64,000 nt of DNA from Carboxylicivirga sp. M1479. GTDB taxonomy: Bacteria; Bacteroidota; Bacteroidia; Bacteroidales; Marinilabiliaceae. Below the pieces are notes generated by a model that searched no databases, was not told where the DNA came from, and saw only the letters and a list, made by a program, of their open reading frames with translations. Shown here one piece after another: positions 17,062-26,031 of this stretch. The DNA is taken from positions 56,524 through 120,523 of the forward strand of contig NZ_VKDE01000009.1 of NCBI RefSeq assembly GCF_007097485.1, read 5' to 3'. Position 1 is the stretch's first letter. The number at the start of each line of letters is the position of its first letter. Position numbers and translations under genes: made by a program.

Positions 17062-17784
17062 TTATTCAAAATACCATTCTATCTGCACCGATTTTTGAAT
17101 AAGTTGTTCTTTAGGGTTTAACTCAATTCCTGAAAACCTGGTGCCACGTTGGCGTTGGGAAGAAGCTTCAGTATCACTGACAGCCATAATGCTCATTTTT
17201 TGTTGGTAGCCTGATGTGTTGCCATACTGGATGGAAGCAATCTTACCTAGTTTTAAACCAGCTGCACCAGCCAATGTTTCAGCTTTTTGTTTGGCATCGG
17301 CTACAGCCAATTCTATGGCCTTTTGGCGTAGCTTTGTTTTTTGTTCGTCACTAAAACCAAAAGCCAGGCGGTAGTTAATATCCAAATTATTCATGTTAAG
17401 ACTGTTTAATAAGGACTCAGAGAATTTTTGAGTAAAATTGCCCTTTACCTCCAAAGCAATACTTGAGACATAACCCGTTTTTACGCGTTTGCTGTGTCGA
17501 TATTCAAACGCTTCGTTCACTGCTATGTGTTTTGATTTAATAAGTTTGGCGTCAATACCGTTTTGTGTAAAATTATCTTTAAGAGCCTCCAAGGCCTCCA
17601 TTGATCTGTTAAAGCATGTTTGGTACAAACTATCTTTAATTGTTAAGTCAATTGATAAAATAATTTCTTTTGGCACCTCCGTCATGCGTGCGATGCCTTC
17701 CACTCTTATGCGCTCGTTGTTTTGAGCACTTAACGAAAGAGAAATAAAAACGAAGATGAGGCTAATGTAAGTTGAACGTTTCAT
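17062..17784 (-). CDS. SIMPL domain (DUF541) exported protein
   Basis: 240 residues with a signal peptide (1-20, ending SLSAQ). The rest matches the SIMPL/DUF541 pattern: IRVEGIARMTEVPKEIILSIDL near the N-terminus, a long middle segment (ALEVKGNFTQKFSESLLNSL), and the diagnostic KAIELAVADAKQKAETLAGAAGLKLGK helix followed by IASIQY. Members are periplasmic or outer-membrane-associated proteins, some linked to stress or oxidative damage; the biochemical role is not settled. It is a single gene on its strand, convergent with the lipoprotein gene. Confidence 0.88.
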   Translation of the reverse strand: MKRSTYISLIFVFISLSLSAQNNERIRVEGIARMTEVPKEIILSIDLTIKDSLYQTCFNRSMEALEALKDNFTQNGIDAKLIKSKHIAVNEAFEYRHSKRVKTGYVSSIALEVKGNFTQKFSESLLNSLNMNNLDINYRLAFGFSDEQKTKLRQKAIELAVADAKQKAETLAGAAGLKLGKIASIQYGNTSGYQQKMSIMAVSDTEASSQRQRGTRFSGIELNPKEQLIQKSVQIEWYFE

Positions 17785-18146
17785 ATTGGTATTTTTAGTT
17801 TAAAAATTTACATATCGACTAAGGGATGCAGTGTTTTATTCATTTCCATAAATTAAAACGATGTTTTTTAAAGATAATTTTAGTGGGTAATAATTCAGCA
17901 GCTTATCACGATGAATAATATAACCCGCAATATGCATTAGAAAATTTATTACACACTGAAACTGCTTCAAAACAAGACTCTTCGCTGGTTCATCTCAACT
18001 CACCAGAACGATGCTATGCCTCGTTTCGATAAACCCTTGTTTTATTGCACTTTCAATGTTCATGACAACATTCTAATACAAAATACGGGTTTAAGGAACA
18101 AACTAAAAGTGTCGGTTCTCATAACCAGATAGTTGGTGTTTAGAGC

Positions 18147-18154
18147 TAGTTTTG
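18147..18154 (+). promoter_or_regulatory. Candidate -7 box for the cold-shock-domain gene
   Basis: TAGTTTTG fits TAnnTTTG, ~95 nt before the start of the downstream gene, leaving a long 5' UTR as is common for cold-shock genes. The -33 element is weak. The rest of the 464-bp gap 17785-18248 shows no gene or repeat. Confidence 0.35.
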
Positions 18155-18248
18155 TTAAAAAACAACATTTATATGGCTAGTGGAGGTGATTATTACCTAG
18201 GAAATGACTAACATTGCAGTTACGTTTAATTAAAATGAAATATTAAGA

Positions 18249-18695
18249 ATGGCGAAGTCGCAACAAACATTTGGCAAAAAAGAAAAAGAGAAAAAACGTT
18301 TACAGAAGCGTAAAGAGAAGCAGCAGAAACTAGAAGAGCGTAAAGCAAATCCAAAAAGTTCAAAGCTGGATGATATGATTGCCTATGTTGATGAGTTTGG
18401 TAATATTTCAGATACGCCACCAGATCCAACTAAAAAGAAAAAGATTAATGCTGAAACCATTGAAATAAGCATTCCGAAACAAGAACATGTGGAAGAGGAT
18501 CCGATCAAAAAAGGTCGTGTAGACTTCTTTGATAGTTCAAAAGGTTTTGGTTTCATTATTGAGCAAGATACAAAGGAACGTTTCTTTGTTCATGTGAATG
18601 GTTTAACAGAAGAGGTAGTTGAAGGTAACCAGGTGAGCTTTGAACTTGAACAAGGTTTAAAAGGTTTAAATGCCGTAAGAGTAAAGAAAATATAA
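18249..18695 (+). CDS. Cold-shock domain RNA-binding protein with basic N-terminal extension
   Basis: 148 residues. The first ~45 are extremely rich in Lys, Glu and Gln (KKEKEKKRLQKRKEKQQ) and likely helical. A C-terminal cold-shock domain (about 85-148) has RNP1-like KGFGFI and RNP2-like RFFVHV motifs, ending NAVRVKKI. Bacteroidota commonly carry this fused form beside short Csp proteins. Expected to bind single-stranded RNA or DNA, possibly as an RNA chaperone. It is followed by a strong terminator and looks monocistronic. Confidence 0.9.
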   Translation: MAKSQQTFGKKEKEKKRLQKRKEKQQKLEERKANPKSSKLDDMIAYVDEFGNISDTPPDPTKKKKINAETIEISIPKQEHVEEDPIKKGRVDFFDSSKGFGFIIEQDTKERFFVHVNGLTEEVVEGNQVSFELEQGLKGLNAVRVKKI

Positions 18696-18727
18696 TAAGA
18701 GATTATTATAAATTAAGATAATATAGG

Positions 18728-18761
18728 ATCCAAGCATATACTTTATGCTTGGATTTTTTTA
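18728..18761 (+). terminator. Strong intrinsic terminator
   Basis: ATCCAAGCATA (18728-18738) pairs perfectly over 11 bp with TATGCTTGGAT (18744-18754), loop of 5 nt, then a run of T. It ends the cold-shock-domain transcript. Confidence 0.88.
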
Positions 18762-18882
18762 TGTCTATACTTCGCCACAATTTTATGCTATTGCGCTTAT
18801 GTTTATGTAATTGCACGGCTAAATGCTTTGTTTCCTGATGAATTGTTTATAGTTTAGAAATTGATCTACAATATTAATTTCT

Positions 18883-19680
18883 ATGAATAGCCTTAAAAAA
18901 ATCTTTAAACGCAACACGCATACATACTGTTTTAAACAATTGGCTGGTTTTGGCCGCGCTTTAAATAGGCTGTATGAAAACAGAAATCATGATATTGATA
19001 GTAATGGAGAATTAGTTGTTCAGAAGAAATTGTCAGCCTTTAAACCAAAGGTTATTGTTGATGGAGGTGCTAACATAGGTAAATACAGCAAGATGCTCCA
19101 TAAAGAACATCCCGATTGTATCATTTATGCCTTTGAGCCAGTTAAGGAGACTTACAATACCTTGTTGCAGAATGTGGGACATCTCAAAAATGTTGTTGCC
19201 ATCAACAAAGGTCTCTTCTCGTGTCATTGTGAAAAGGAAATTTACCTGTTTAACTCAAATACTCACTCATCTTTATTTGATATTAAAGGTGTTGCTTCTA
19301 AATATAATAATGTTCAAACAATTGATTTGATAAGAGGCGATAGCTATGCAAAGGATAATAAACTAGAGGTGATTGATTTTTTGAAGCTCGACCTGGAGGG
19401 TGCTGAGTACGATGCCTTATTGGGATTTGAAAACCTTTTAAGAGAAAAGAAAATTAAAGCGATTCAGTTTGAATATGGATACATTAACATCACTACCCGA
19501 AAATTATTAATTGACTTTTATGAACTTCTAAACAAGTACGGCTACAAAGTGGGGAAAATATTCCCCAAAACCGTTGAGTTCAGACCTTATAACCACAAAT
19601 ACGAAGATTTTATTGGCCCTAACTTTATTGCCGTTAATGATGATGAAATCGAGTTAATACGCATTTTGGAAAATAAGTAG
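18883..19680 (+). CDS. FkbM family SAM-dependent methyltransferase
   Basis: 265 residues. The SAM-binding motif I is VIVDGGANIGKYS, followed by the acidic FEP after strand 2 (IYAFEPVKET) and the FkbM hallmark IDFLKLDLEGAEYDALLG with IQFEYG after it. Members O-methylate sugars or small molecules, often in surface polysaccharide biosynthesis. No glycosyltransferase cluster surrounds it, so the acceptor cannot be named. It ends 6 bp before the convergent methyltransferase gene. Confidence 0.88.
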   Translation: MNSLKKIFKRNTHTYCFKQLAGFGRALNRLYENRNHDIDSNGELVVQKKLSAFKPKVIVDGGANIGKYSKMLHKEHPDCIIYAFEPVKETYNTLLQNVGHLKNVVAINKGLFSCHCEKEIYLFNSNTHSSLFDIKGVASKYNNVQTIDLIRGDSYAKDNKLEVIDFLKLDLEGAEYDALLGFENLLREKKIKAIQFEYGYINITTRKLLIDFYELLNKYGYKVGKIFPKTVEFRPYNHKYEDFIGPNFIAVNDDEIELIRILENK

Positions 19681-19686
19681 TTCCAA

Positions 19687-20733
19687 TTACTTTTTCACTA
19701 CAATAATATCGCGCTTAATAGATTTATCAACCATGTGTTCAAAACCATCGTATGGAGGCTTGTTGAGTACTTTCATACCATGCTCCTTAAAAATATCAGC
19801 TAGTTTATGTTTGGGAGCTACAAAGCTGTTCCAGGCTAAAACAATGGTGCCTCCTTTTTTTAATACCGCTTTCCAGGCGGGTAGGCACGAGGCAATTAAT
19901 TCAGATGGGTTGCGCGTGCCCGTTGTACTTTTGTCGGCCCCTTTATTACCATGGGCAATGCCATAGGGTAAATCGCCAACTATCAGGTTAAAACTGTTCT
20001 TCTTAAAGTATTTATCAGCATCTTGTGAGTTGCCACAAATAAGACCAAGCTGTTTGCGTTCTTCTTTATTTTTAAAGGCTTCTTTGTTGTTAGCATATTC
20101 AAACTCGTGCATGTAAATGGCATCCTTTTTATTTTTACCATACACCATGCGCTTATCGGCCGTGAATTTGTAGCGCTCATTTTGCAAGTACTTTTTAAAG
20201 AAGATTTGATTCTCGTGCACCGATTTGTTTTCTATCTCAGTACCAAAGGCATTAAACCCATAAACTGTGGCTTCGTTTAAAGTGGTACCTCTTCCTGCCA
20301 CAGGATCGAGTAAACTTATCGTGTCATCATAAGTAAAGTCACTGGCCAGTAGTGCGACGTTTACCATCATCTTGGTAAATAGCTCATTGGTTTTTCCAGC
20401 ATACTTTTGAATGGTACTAATTTTACTATCGATGTATTGAAAGTCAGCCATGGGAATGGGAGCAAGGCCATCATCGGCATGCAGGCCAAACTGGTTAAAA
20501 ATGGCGAATACAAACGACAAGCGCGATACGATGGCAATGTCTTCAGTGCTTAACTCATCGTCTAATGTGATGGTGATATACCGCACGCCACATACATCTT
20601 CAAAATCGATTTTTTGGCAGCCTACACTCAGGCGCTTGGCGGCTATGCTCAATTCAGAAACAGCCAGTTGTGCGGCTACGTTATAATACACTCTGTTATG
20701 TCCAGGGTATTGCAGAATCAAATACTTCATCAT
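19687..20733 (-). CDS. TRM11-like putative RNA methyltransferase (UPF0020 type)
   Basis: 348 residues with an N-terminal domain of unclear fold (1-120) and a C-terminal Rossmann methyltransferase. Motif I is LLDPVAGRGTTLNEA and the motif IV equivalent is VGDLPYG (D-L-P-Y in place of NPPY), typical of N2-guanine or N6-adenine RNA methylases of the TRM11/RlmL group. GTRNPSELIASCLPAWKAVLKKGG follows, the usual helix before strand 5. The substrate RNA is not predictable. Two ATGs lie at 20733 and 20730; either can be the start. Confidence 0.75.
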   Translation of the reverse strand: MMKYLILQYPGHNRVYYNVAAQLAVSELSIAAKRLSVGCQKIDFEDVCGVRYITITLDDELSTEDIAIVSRLSFVFAIFNQFGLHADDGLAPIPMADFQYIDSKISTIQKYAGKTNELFTKMMVNVALLASDFTYDDTISLLDPVAGRGTTLNEATVYGFNAFGTEIENKSVHENQIFFKKYLQNERYKFTADKRMVYGKNKKDAIYMHEFEYANNKEAFKNKEERKQLGLICGNSQDADKYFKKNSFNLIVGDLPYGIAHGNKGADKSTTGTRNPSELIASCLPAWKAVLKKGGTIVLAWNSFVAPKHKLADIFKEHGMKVLNKPPYDGFEHMVDKSIKRDIIVVKK

Positions 20734-20888
20734 GTGGCAAAGATAAGGAATAAAAAAAATAGTCAGTAGATGGTAGTGGGCGGTTCTCCGATAGGCTATT
20801 GGCCTATACTCGATTGGCGTTTCGTGCTTTTTTATCAGTGTAGGACAATAGTTGTATTCTATGATTTTAGTTAAAACAGAATTCTCTT

Positions 20889-22427
20889 CTACTGAATTAA
20901 CTGCTCAATTTGCTTAACTAATTTGTTCCCATCGCTTGCAAGTGCTGCTCTATTTTCTAAAATCCTCCCTTCTGAATCAATTATTATGAATGTTGGAAAA
21001 CTCAGGTTATTTGCTGAAATTCTTTTTAAATCTTCTTTAAATTTATCATTGGCTATGAAATGATAACCTTCAAGCCCCTTTGCTTTAATAATACTTTCCC
21101 ACAACTGTCCATTATCACTGTATTCATATGCAATATAGACCATAGTAATGCCTTTCTCTTTTATTAACTGTTTTAATGAGTCAATATGGTTAAATTGTGC
21201 TCGGCAAGGTATGCACCACGTTCCCCAACAATCGATTAACAGAGGTTTACCTTTTAGTAGCTGAGATAGTTGTGTAAATGAATCAATTGAGTCTCCATCT
21301 AAAAAAAGACATTCAGGAGGCATTTCCATATATTCAAGGCGCTCATATTCTTCAACACGAGGAAGAAGTATATCCTCAATAAGTTGATTGGCATAAGAGT
21401 CTTTCATATCATCATTATCTGCCAGATACTTCTCAATGTGCGCTTTCGTAACTGTTCCCAAGTTTGCTGCATTGCACACCATATGGTATTGTTGGAAGTG
21501 CTTATTAACTTTACCTGGTAGTAGTTGAGTACTTTTGGCATAGACATCTTTAAAAGCTTTATTTCCCTTTCGTTTCTTGTAAATATAAACCCCGTCTTTA
21601 TAATCTTCTAAAAACTCTAAATACATATCGGTGTATTCAATCATATTATCAATGAGTCCTATTGTTTCAGCATTAACTGGATATTTCTCAAAAACTTTAG
21701 GATAAATATGAGTTAGCTGTTTAGATATGATACTGTCATTAATTTTAAACTTGTGATGCCAAAAGGCTGACCGAATAGCTGTTGCAAGTCTTTCTGCATA
21801 TTTGTACTGAACGTTTAGTTTACATATTTCATAGAATTCACTATCAATCTCTCCAGAAGCCAATAACTCATTTAGTGGGATTAGTTGTCTGTTTATTTTT
21901 TCATCCAGACTATCCAATAATACATCTGGCTGTTTTAACCCCCATTCATCTTGATAAGATAAAATGCCATGTGATTCATTATCAATCAAATTATAATAAA
22001 TCTGTCCTTTATCGAGCTTATTAAACATCATACCATCACTTTGGCCAGATTGTAAGCTATATATATCAGGGCTATTGGGATAGCCCCACCAAGTACCATC
22101 AATTATCTCAATACCTTCGCTGATAAATGAATATCTGTTATTTGGTCTCACAATCAACTCTACTAGATGATATCTATTGTTATCTGAATAAAGTATTCTG
22201 AAGAACTCAGTCTTTTTAACATTAGCTGTAATAACAAAGTTTCCCAAACTATCTGGTGTTATCATATTGGAAGCAAAAGCGCCAGCAACTGCCCCCAGTG
22301 AATAACCAACTTTTCCATTTCCATCATAGCCTACAAATCGACCTTCAATGACAACATTATGTTTCTGTGCATATACTTGAAAACAAAAGGCGAATGCAAG
22401 AGTAATTAATTGAGCAACTTTCTTCAT
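20889..22427 (-). CDS. TlpA-like thioredoxin-domain protein, exported
   Basis: 512 residues; the signal peptide is residues 1-20 (MKKVAQLITLAFAFCFQVYA). A long N-terminal region (~25-360), partly DUF4369-like beta structure followed by helices, precedes a thioredoxin fold with the CxxC pair C405-I-P-C408 in LLIDCWGTWCIPCRAQF and a cis-Pro region (NLSFPTFIIID). This build is common in Bacteroidota and acts as a periplasmic thiol-disulfide oxidoreductase, often keeping partner thiols reduced. No partner gene is adjacent; the attC-like element lies immediately upstream. Confidence 0.87.
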   Translation of the reverse strand: MKKVAQLITLAFAFCFQVYAQKHNVVIEGRFVGYDGNGKVGYSLGAVAGAFASNMITPDSLGNFVITANVKKTEFFRILYSDNNRYHLVELIVRPNNRYSFISEGIEIIDGTWWGYPNSPDIYSLQSGQSDGMMFNKLDKGQIYYNLIDNESHGILSYQDEWGLKQPDVLLDSLDEKINRQLIPLNELLASGEIDSEFYEICKLNVQYKYAERLATAIRSAFWHHKFKINDSIISKQLTHIYPKVFEKYPVNAETIGLIDNMIEYTDMYLEFLEDYKDGVYIYKKRKGNKAFKDVYAKSTQLLPGKVNKHFQQYHMVCNAANLGTVTKAHIEKYLADNDDMKDSYANQLIEDILLPRVEEYERLEYMEMPPECLFLDGDSIDSFTQLSQLLKGKPLLIDCWGTWCIPCRAQFNHIDSLKQLIKEKGITMVYIAYEYSDNGQLWESIIKAKGLEGYHFIANDKFKEDLKRISANNLSFPTFIIIDSEGRILENRAALASDGNKLVKQIEQLIQ

Positions 22428-22484
22428 AAATTATTGTACTTATGTTTTTAAATCTTAGTATAGAGGCTATGGGAATACATGAAC

Positions 22485-22673
22485 GCCAACGTTGGCTAGA
22501 TGAAGCGTTTGGCAATTTAATGAAACAAAACCTCCAAATCCCAGCTGAGCCAAATCTTTTATTTGTTTTTATCTTTACATTCCTAAAGCCAAATCAAAGA
22601 TTTGGCGGTGGTCGTCGAATCTACAATTTTCCAAATAATCACGAACGCCAAATGCTTTATACTAGCGTGTTGT
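22485..22673. repeat. attC-like imperfect dyad element
   Basis: A ~190-bp non-coding element with matching ends in inverted orientation. The left end reads CAACGTTGGCTAGATGAAGC then GTTTGGC (22487-22513). The right end, on the opposite strand, reads CAACACGCTAGTATAAAGC then ATTTGGC (22672-22647); they share CAAC, CTAG-AT-AAGC and TTTGGC. GCCAACGTTGGC (22485-22496) is a perfect 12-bp palindrome, and an internal hairpin GCCAAATC-AAA-GATTTGGC lies at 22588-22606. On the minus strand it follows the stop of the small unknown gene by ~14 bp. Size, dyad symmetry and position behind a lone gene resemble an integron attC site, but no integrase is in the window; a MITE is the alternative. A small plus-strand reading frame here (22442-22690) looks incidental. 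Confidence 0.55.
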
Positions 22674-22686
22674 GTGCTGTTTTTCT

Positions 22687-23259
22687 TTAAAAATTAGCCT
22701 CTATTTGCTCCAAGTAATTCTCATAATATTCAATACCTTTTTGAGCTAATTCAATCGGATTTCTAGGATTTTTTAATCCAACACCTCGATAATTTTGTGG
22801 AGGAACAAAAGTTTGTCCGTTATTTGTGAAAGTACAAGCTTCTATTTTTGGAGCTTTTATTTTTGCTACAATTGGGTCTCCCTCGTATTTAGTTATAGCA
22901 CCATTCTCAAATTTTATTTCCTTAATATGTCCACCTTTTTTGTTAGCGAAATTAATGGCAGTAGAACCAGGACTTTTTTCTACAATCTCATGAATAGAAT
23001 GTACATCGGCATCTCTAGCATTCTTTAAATACTTTAATAATGAAAAAGTCCGTCTTTCTCTTTTAAACTTTCCCTGCCATGGTTGAAATTTATTCTTTAA
23101 ATCCTGACACTCTCTTTCTGATTTTATCCAAACCTTTTCAAGGTCATTAAGAAAATTTCTCCAATGTGTTTCATATTCATCTAAATCTTTGGCTTTCTTC
23201 ATGGACTCTAATGAAGTTTTAGATTTTTTTAGTTCTATTCTGGATTGGTTCAGTTTCAT
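22687..23259 (-). CDS. Hypothetical protein, cassette-like
   Basis: 190 residues, no recognised domain. The first ~75 residues are strongly helical and charged (SRIELKKSKTSLESMKKAKDLDEYE, with conserved-looking WRNFLNDLEKVW), and the second half is mixed alpha/beta with GQTFVPPQNYRGVGLKNPRNP. No signal peptide or membrane segment, so probably cytoplasmic. Its stop is followed at once by the attC-like element, and it is flanked upstream by a repeat array, so it may be an acquired accessory gene. In other Bacteroidota such isolated genes include toxin or immunity partners, but nothing in this sequence shows that role. Confidence 0.6.
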   Translation of the reverse strand: MKLNQSRIELKKSKTSLESMKKAKDLDEYETHWRNFLNDLEKVWIKSERECQDLKNKFQPWQGKFKRERRTFSLLKYLKNARDADVHSIHEIVEKSPGSTAINFANKKGGHIKEIKFENGAITKYEGDPIVAKIKAPKIEACTFTNNGQTFVPPQNYRGVGLKNPRNPIELAQKGIEYYENYLEQIEANF

Positions 23260-23556
23260 TCTAAATTATTATTTCTTGTAATTATTCATCTTTTCAAATA
23301 TAGAAAATTAAAATGCGCAGGCCTTAATGCGAATGAGTAAACTGCTAATTATGTAAATATTTTACAAACACTGATAATTATCATAAGACTTCACTAAAAC
23401 ACATCCTAACTTTTCACTTGTATTATTTATTAACCAAATACAAGCCCAATTTTATGAATTCTATACCTCATCAACTTCATGTTGCTAGGCTTCGTCAATT
23501 GAACATACAATATTGTCGTTGCCACAAATCACGCCACTTTATTGTCAAAAATGTAG

Positions 23557-23850
23557 TTCCGCTTTATGGCTGAAGCCATGCTTGCTTAGTCGGTATAAGC
23601 CTCCTTTTTTGAAAAAACACAGATCGCTTAGCTAAGCAAAGCCTCCTTTTTTCATCGGGCAGCTTTTGCTTAAATAAGCGAAGACTGTTTTATTCATGGG
23701 GCAAGCTTCGCTTACACAAGTAATGGCTCCTTTTTTCACAGGGGAAGCTTCGCTTGCATAAGCAAAGCTTGGATTTTCCACCAGTGGGCATAATACCAAG
23801 TAAGCAAGGGCACCTTTTTGTAAAAGGCGCTTATACCGTTTGGTCAATAG
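23557..23850. repeat. 42-bp tandem array, about seven units, with internal dyads
   Basis: Unit starts at 23557 (diverged), 23599, 23641, 23683, 23725, 23767 and 23809 are exactly 42 bp apart. Each unit has a T-tract start (GCCTCCTTTTTT) and a GCTT-rich end; at unit junctions AAGCTTCGCTT pairs with AAGCAAAGCTT (about 23745-23770), so hairpins with U-tracts can form. A minus-strand frame stays open across it (14-residue repeats such as FAYASEASPVKKGA) because 42 is a multiple of three, but no start signal supports a gene. The rest of the gap 23260-24030 shows only a short sequence (23932-23968) resembling 12501-12530. Confidence 0.8.
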
Positions 23851-24030
23851 AATGAGCTTTATTTTCAACTGCGTTTCAATAAAGCTTTTCATTGATTCAA
23901 CGGCATTTACCAATTGTATTATATGGTTTAAGCGAGCCTTATTTGAAACTATAATAGAACTAATATCAAGTAAATATTAAATGCGCTGGTATAACTAACA
24001 AACTTTTAATACTATCCTTTATCTCCTAAA

Positions 24031-24762
24031 ATGAATTTTATGAGAATAAATAAAATCAATAGAAACATCCGGGTGACCGATGCAGCTGATTTAGCCAGTA
24101 AGCTGCATGGTGAACTGGATAAGTCAACACCCGAAGATGTGCATGTGAGCACATTAAGGAGTGAGATGAGCACTGTCAGCATTGGCTTGTCAGGTGCCAT
24201 AAATGAGAGTAAGGCTATGTCTGCTCTTGAGGACCGTGATGAAAGGCGCGATATGACTTATCGCTCGCTTTTGCATATTATCAAAGGTTTTCTCTTACAT
24301 CCTGATGCAACTATACGTGAAGCGGCTGTTCATGTGAATGCGGTGTTGGAGAATTATGGTTTTGATTTGATTAATCAAAATTACAGTACCGAATCGTCGT
24401 TGCTGGATGCATTAATTCGTGATTTAGCAGATTCTGAAACAGCGGCAATGGTAGTTGTATTACCAGGTATTGCGGCCATTGTTGAGCAGTTAAAGACCGA
24501 CCAACAGGAATTTAAAGCTGCAGAAGCTGAGTGGCACGAGGCACGTGCCGAAGATGGTAAAACTGAAAGTGCTTCGGCTTTTAAACAGGAGTTGGTGAAA
24601 TTAATAAACAATAAGCTGGTAATCTACCTGAAAGCTATGCAGCAAATGAATCCTGAACCTTATCAAGAGTTAACGACTGACATTGCGATGCACATCGATC
24701 GTGCCAATACATTGGTAAAGCGCCGTAGTAACAGTGAAGAAACTGTAGAGCTAGATAAATAA
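24031..24762 (+). CDS. DUF6261-like helical protein
   Basis: 243 residues, nearly all predicted helix, without signal peptide or membrane segment. Features include an N-terminal VTDAADLASKLHGEL, a central RDERRDMTYRSLLHIIKGFLLHPD stretch, and a C-terminal helix ending in IAMHIDRANTLVKRRSN. The pattern resembles the Bacteroidota-restricted DUF6261 family from memory; this is tentative. ATGs at 24031 and 24040 are both possible. It is preceded by the 42-bp array and followed by a clear terminator, so it is monocistronic. Function unknown. Confidence 0.65.
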   Translation: MNFMRINKINRNIRVTDAADLASKLHGELDKSTPEDVHVSTLRSEMSTVSIGLSGAINESKAMSALEDRDERRDMTYRSLLHIIKGFLLHPDATIREAAVHVNAVLENYGFDLINQNYSTESSLLDALIRDLADSETAAMVVVLPGIAAIVEQLKTDQQEFKAAEAEWHEARAEDGKTESASAFKQELVKLINNKLVIYLKAMQQMNPEPYQELTTDIAMHIDRANTLVKRRSNSEETVELDK

Positions 24763-24790
24763 ACATTCAAACATACGATAAAGGATAGTG

Positions 24791-24818
24791 AGGGTGCCTG
24801 TGATGGGCACCCTTTTTT
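24791..24818 (+). terminator. Intrinsic terminator
   Basis: AGGGTGCC (24791-24798) pairs with GGCACCCT (24806-24813) over 8 bp with a 7-nt loop, then a T-run. Confidence 0.88.
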
Positions 24819-24839
24819 AGGATAATATGATATTTCTGT

Positions 24840-25900
24840 GGATTAATATAATTTGTAACGAAAGGAAGCAATGAAATACCCTGTTTTTGTGAGATGGTTT
24901 TCCTTTCTTTTACATCGCCTAAAAGAAACAAAACGCTAGTCCCATTGATGCTACCGCCCGCTCTAATGATTAATCAATTTTACAATCAAAGTAGGTCAAG
25001 CAAGGGTAATCAAATTTAAAATATTTTACGCTAAACTCTTCTGTTTAAGAAGAAAGAACTTGATTTTGCTCTAGCCGCAAGGGCTTTTACTTTAGTTCAC
25101 AAGGTCTATTAAAAGCGTTCATGATTTCCGCTTTGCTCCAATTCTTCCTTCAGCCGAAGAAAGTAAACAAAGAAGCCCGCCGACTGCACCACTCGCTTAC
25201 CCACTAGTTTCTTTGTTTTGAGACAGAAAGAACTCCCTACGGTCATACAACTTTAGTTCACTAAAGCATATTTAAAAAGGTGTTCATGATTTTCGCTATG
25301 CTCCAATTCTGTCTATTCAAAATCAAAGAAAAGTGGGTCCCAAGCTACGTTGCTGATGTCGGATGCGCAACCTGGAACCTTGAAAGTTTAAATGTGATTG
25401 CCGTGTGGGTCAAGCGTCTTTGATGTTCAATTAAATTAATCATTATTCACGCCCTTGCCTGCCCACCAATGGAACAGGCCACCGTACTTTCGAAATTGCA
25501 TTTCGAGTGGAGAAAGGAGGATAGCCAAAAGTGAAGGGTGAAATACGTATTAATCGATTAAATAATGAGCCAGCAGAACTTATTTATCATGCTGAGCTAC
25601 CCACCCCAATCGAAACAAGGTTTCGAACGATTGAAAGCCAGTGATAAGAGTGGATGTTGCGGAATTGCAAGGCGATAGCCTTTAGCATGAAGCAATAAAT
25701 CCATCTCTGGTGCGTAGCAATCACCTCTTTCAATCAGGTTTTGCATCCTTTTTTAAAAAGGATGTGCTAGCCCGGCACTAGGGCAGTGAATGATTTACGC
25801 TTTCTGATGCATCACCCAAAAGAATGAATCACTATTATAGTTTTCTTGTAAAACCATTGATTAGATAGCACACTGTTTATTTCTTTGTCCACAAGAATAT
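24840..25900. other. 1.1-kb decayed non-coding stretch
   Basis: No reading frame of credible length on either strand. It holds two diverged copies of a ~55-bp segment ending GTTCATGATTTCCGC-TTTGCTCCAATTC (about 25097-25155 and 25250-25312). There is also a near-perfect hairpin CATCCTTTTT/AAAAAGGATG (25744-25764) and several degenerate dyads. It looks like a graveyard of dispersed repeats or mobile remnants between the DUF6261-like gene and the 3' end of the PEPCK gene. Confidence 0.6.
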
Positions 25901-25915
25901 CTATTGATCCAAAGT

Positions 25916-25963
25916 AAGTCCAGTTTGGGCGAATAGCCCAATTGATAGGGTTAATTAGGATAA
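25916..25963. repeat. 50-bp dispersed repeat, copy 2
   Basis: Same core as 16050-16099: AAGTCCAGTTTGGGCG, dyad TTGGGC-GAATA-GCCCAA, then GGTTAATTAGGATAA. The two copies differ at a handful of positions, including compensatory-looking changes only in the loop, so the stem is kept intact. Confidence 0.65.
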
Positions 25964-25992
25964 TAAAAAAGAGGTGACCATTGGCCACCTCT
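25964..25992 (-). terminator. Terminator of PEPCK gene
   Basis: On the minus strand AGAGGTGGCC pairs with GGTCACCTCT around an AAT loop (one G-U pair), followed by TTTTTTATTA. It lies ~40 bp after the stop of the minus-strand gene. Confidence 0.88.
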
Positions 25993-26031
25993 CTTACTGT
26001 GTTGTGTATTGTAATGAATAACCTTCAGGTA

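Noticed and set aside
22442..22690. Plus-strand 82-residue frame
   Set aside because: Lies within the attC-like dyad element and overlaps both hairpins and the end of the opposite gene; no coding signature.
23557..23850. CRISPR array
   Set aside because: Whole 42-bp unit is degenerate, with no constant repeat and variable spacer; no cas genes.
23632..23913. Minus-strand 93-residue frame with 14-residue repeats
   Set aside because: Explained by the 42-bp array (multiple of three); no promoter or ribosome site, composition unlike neighbouring proteins.
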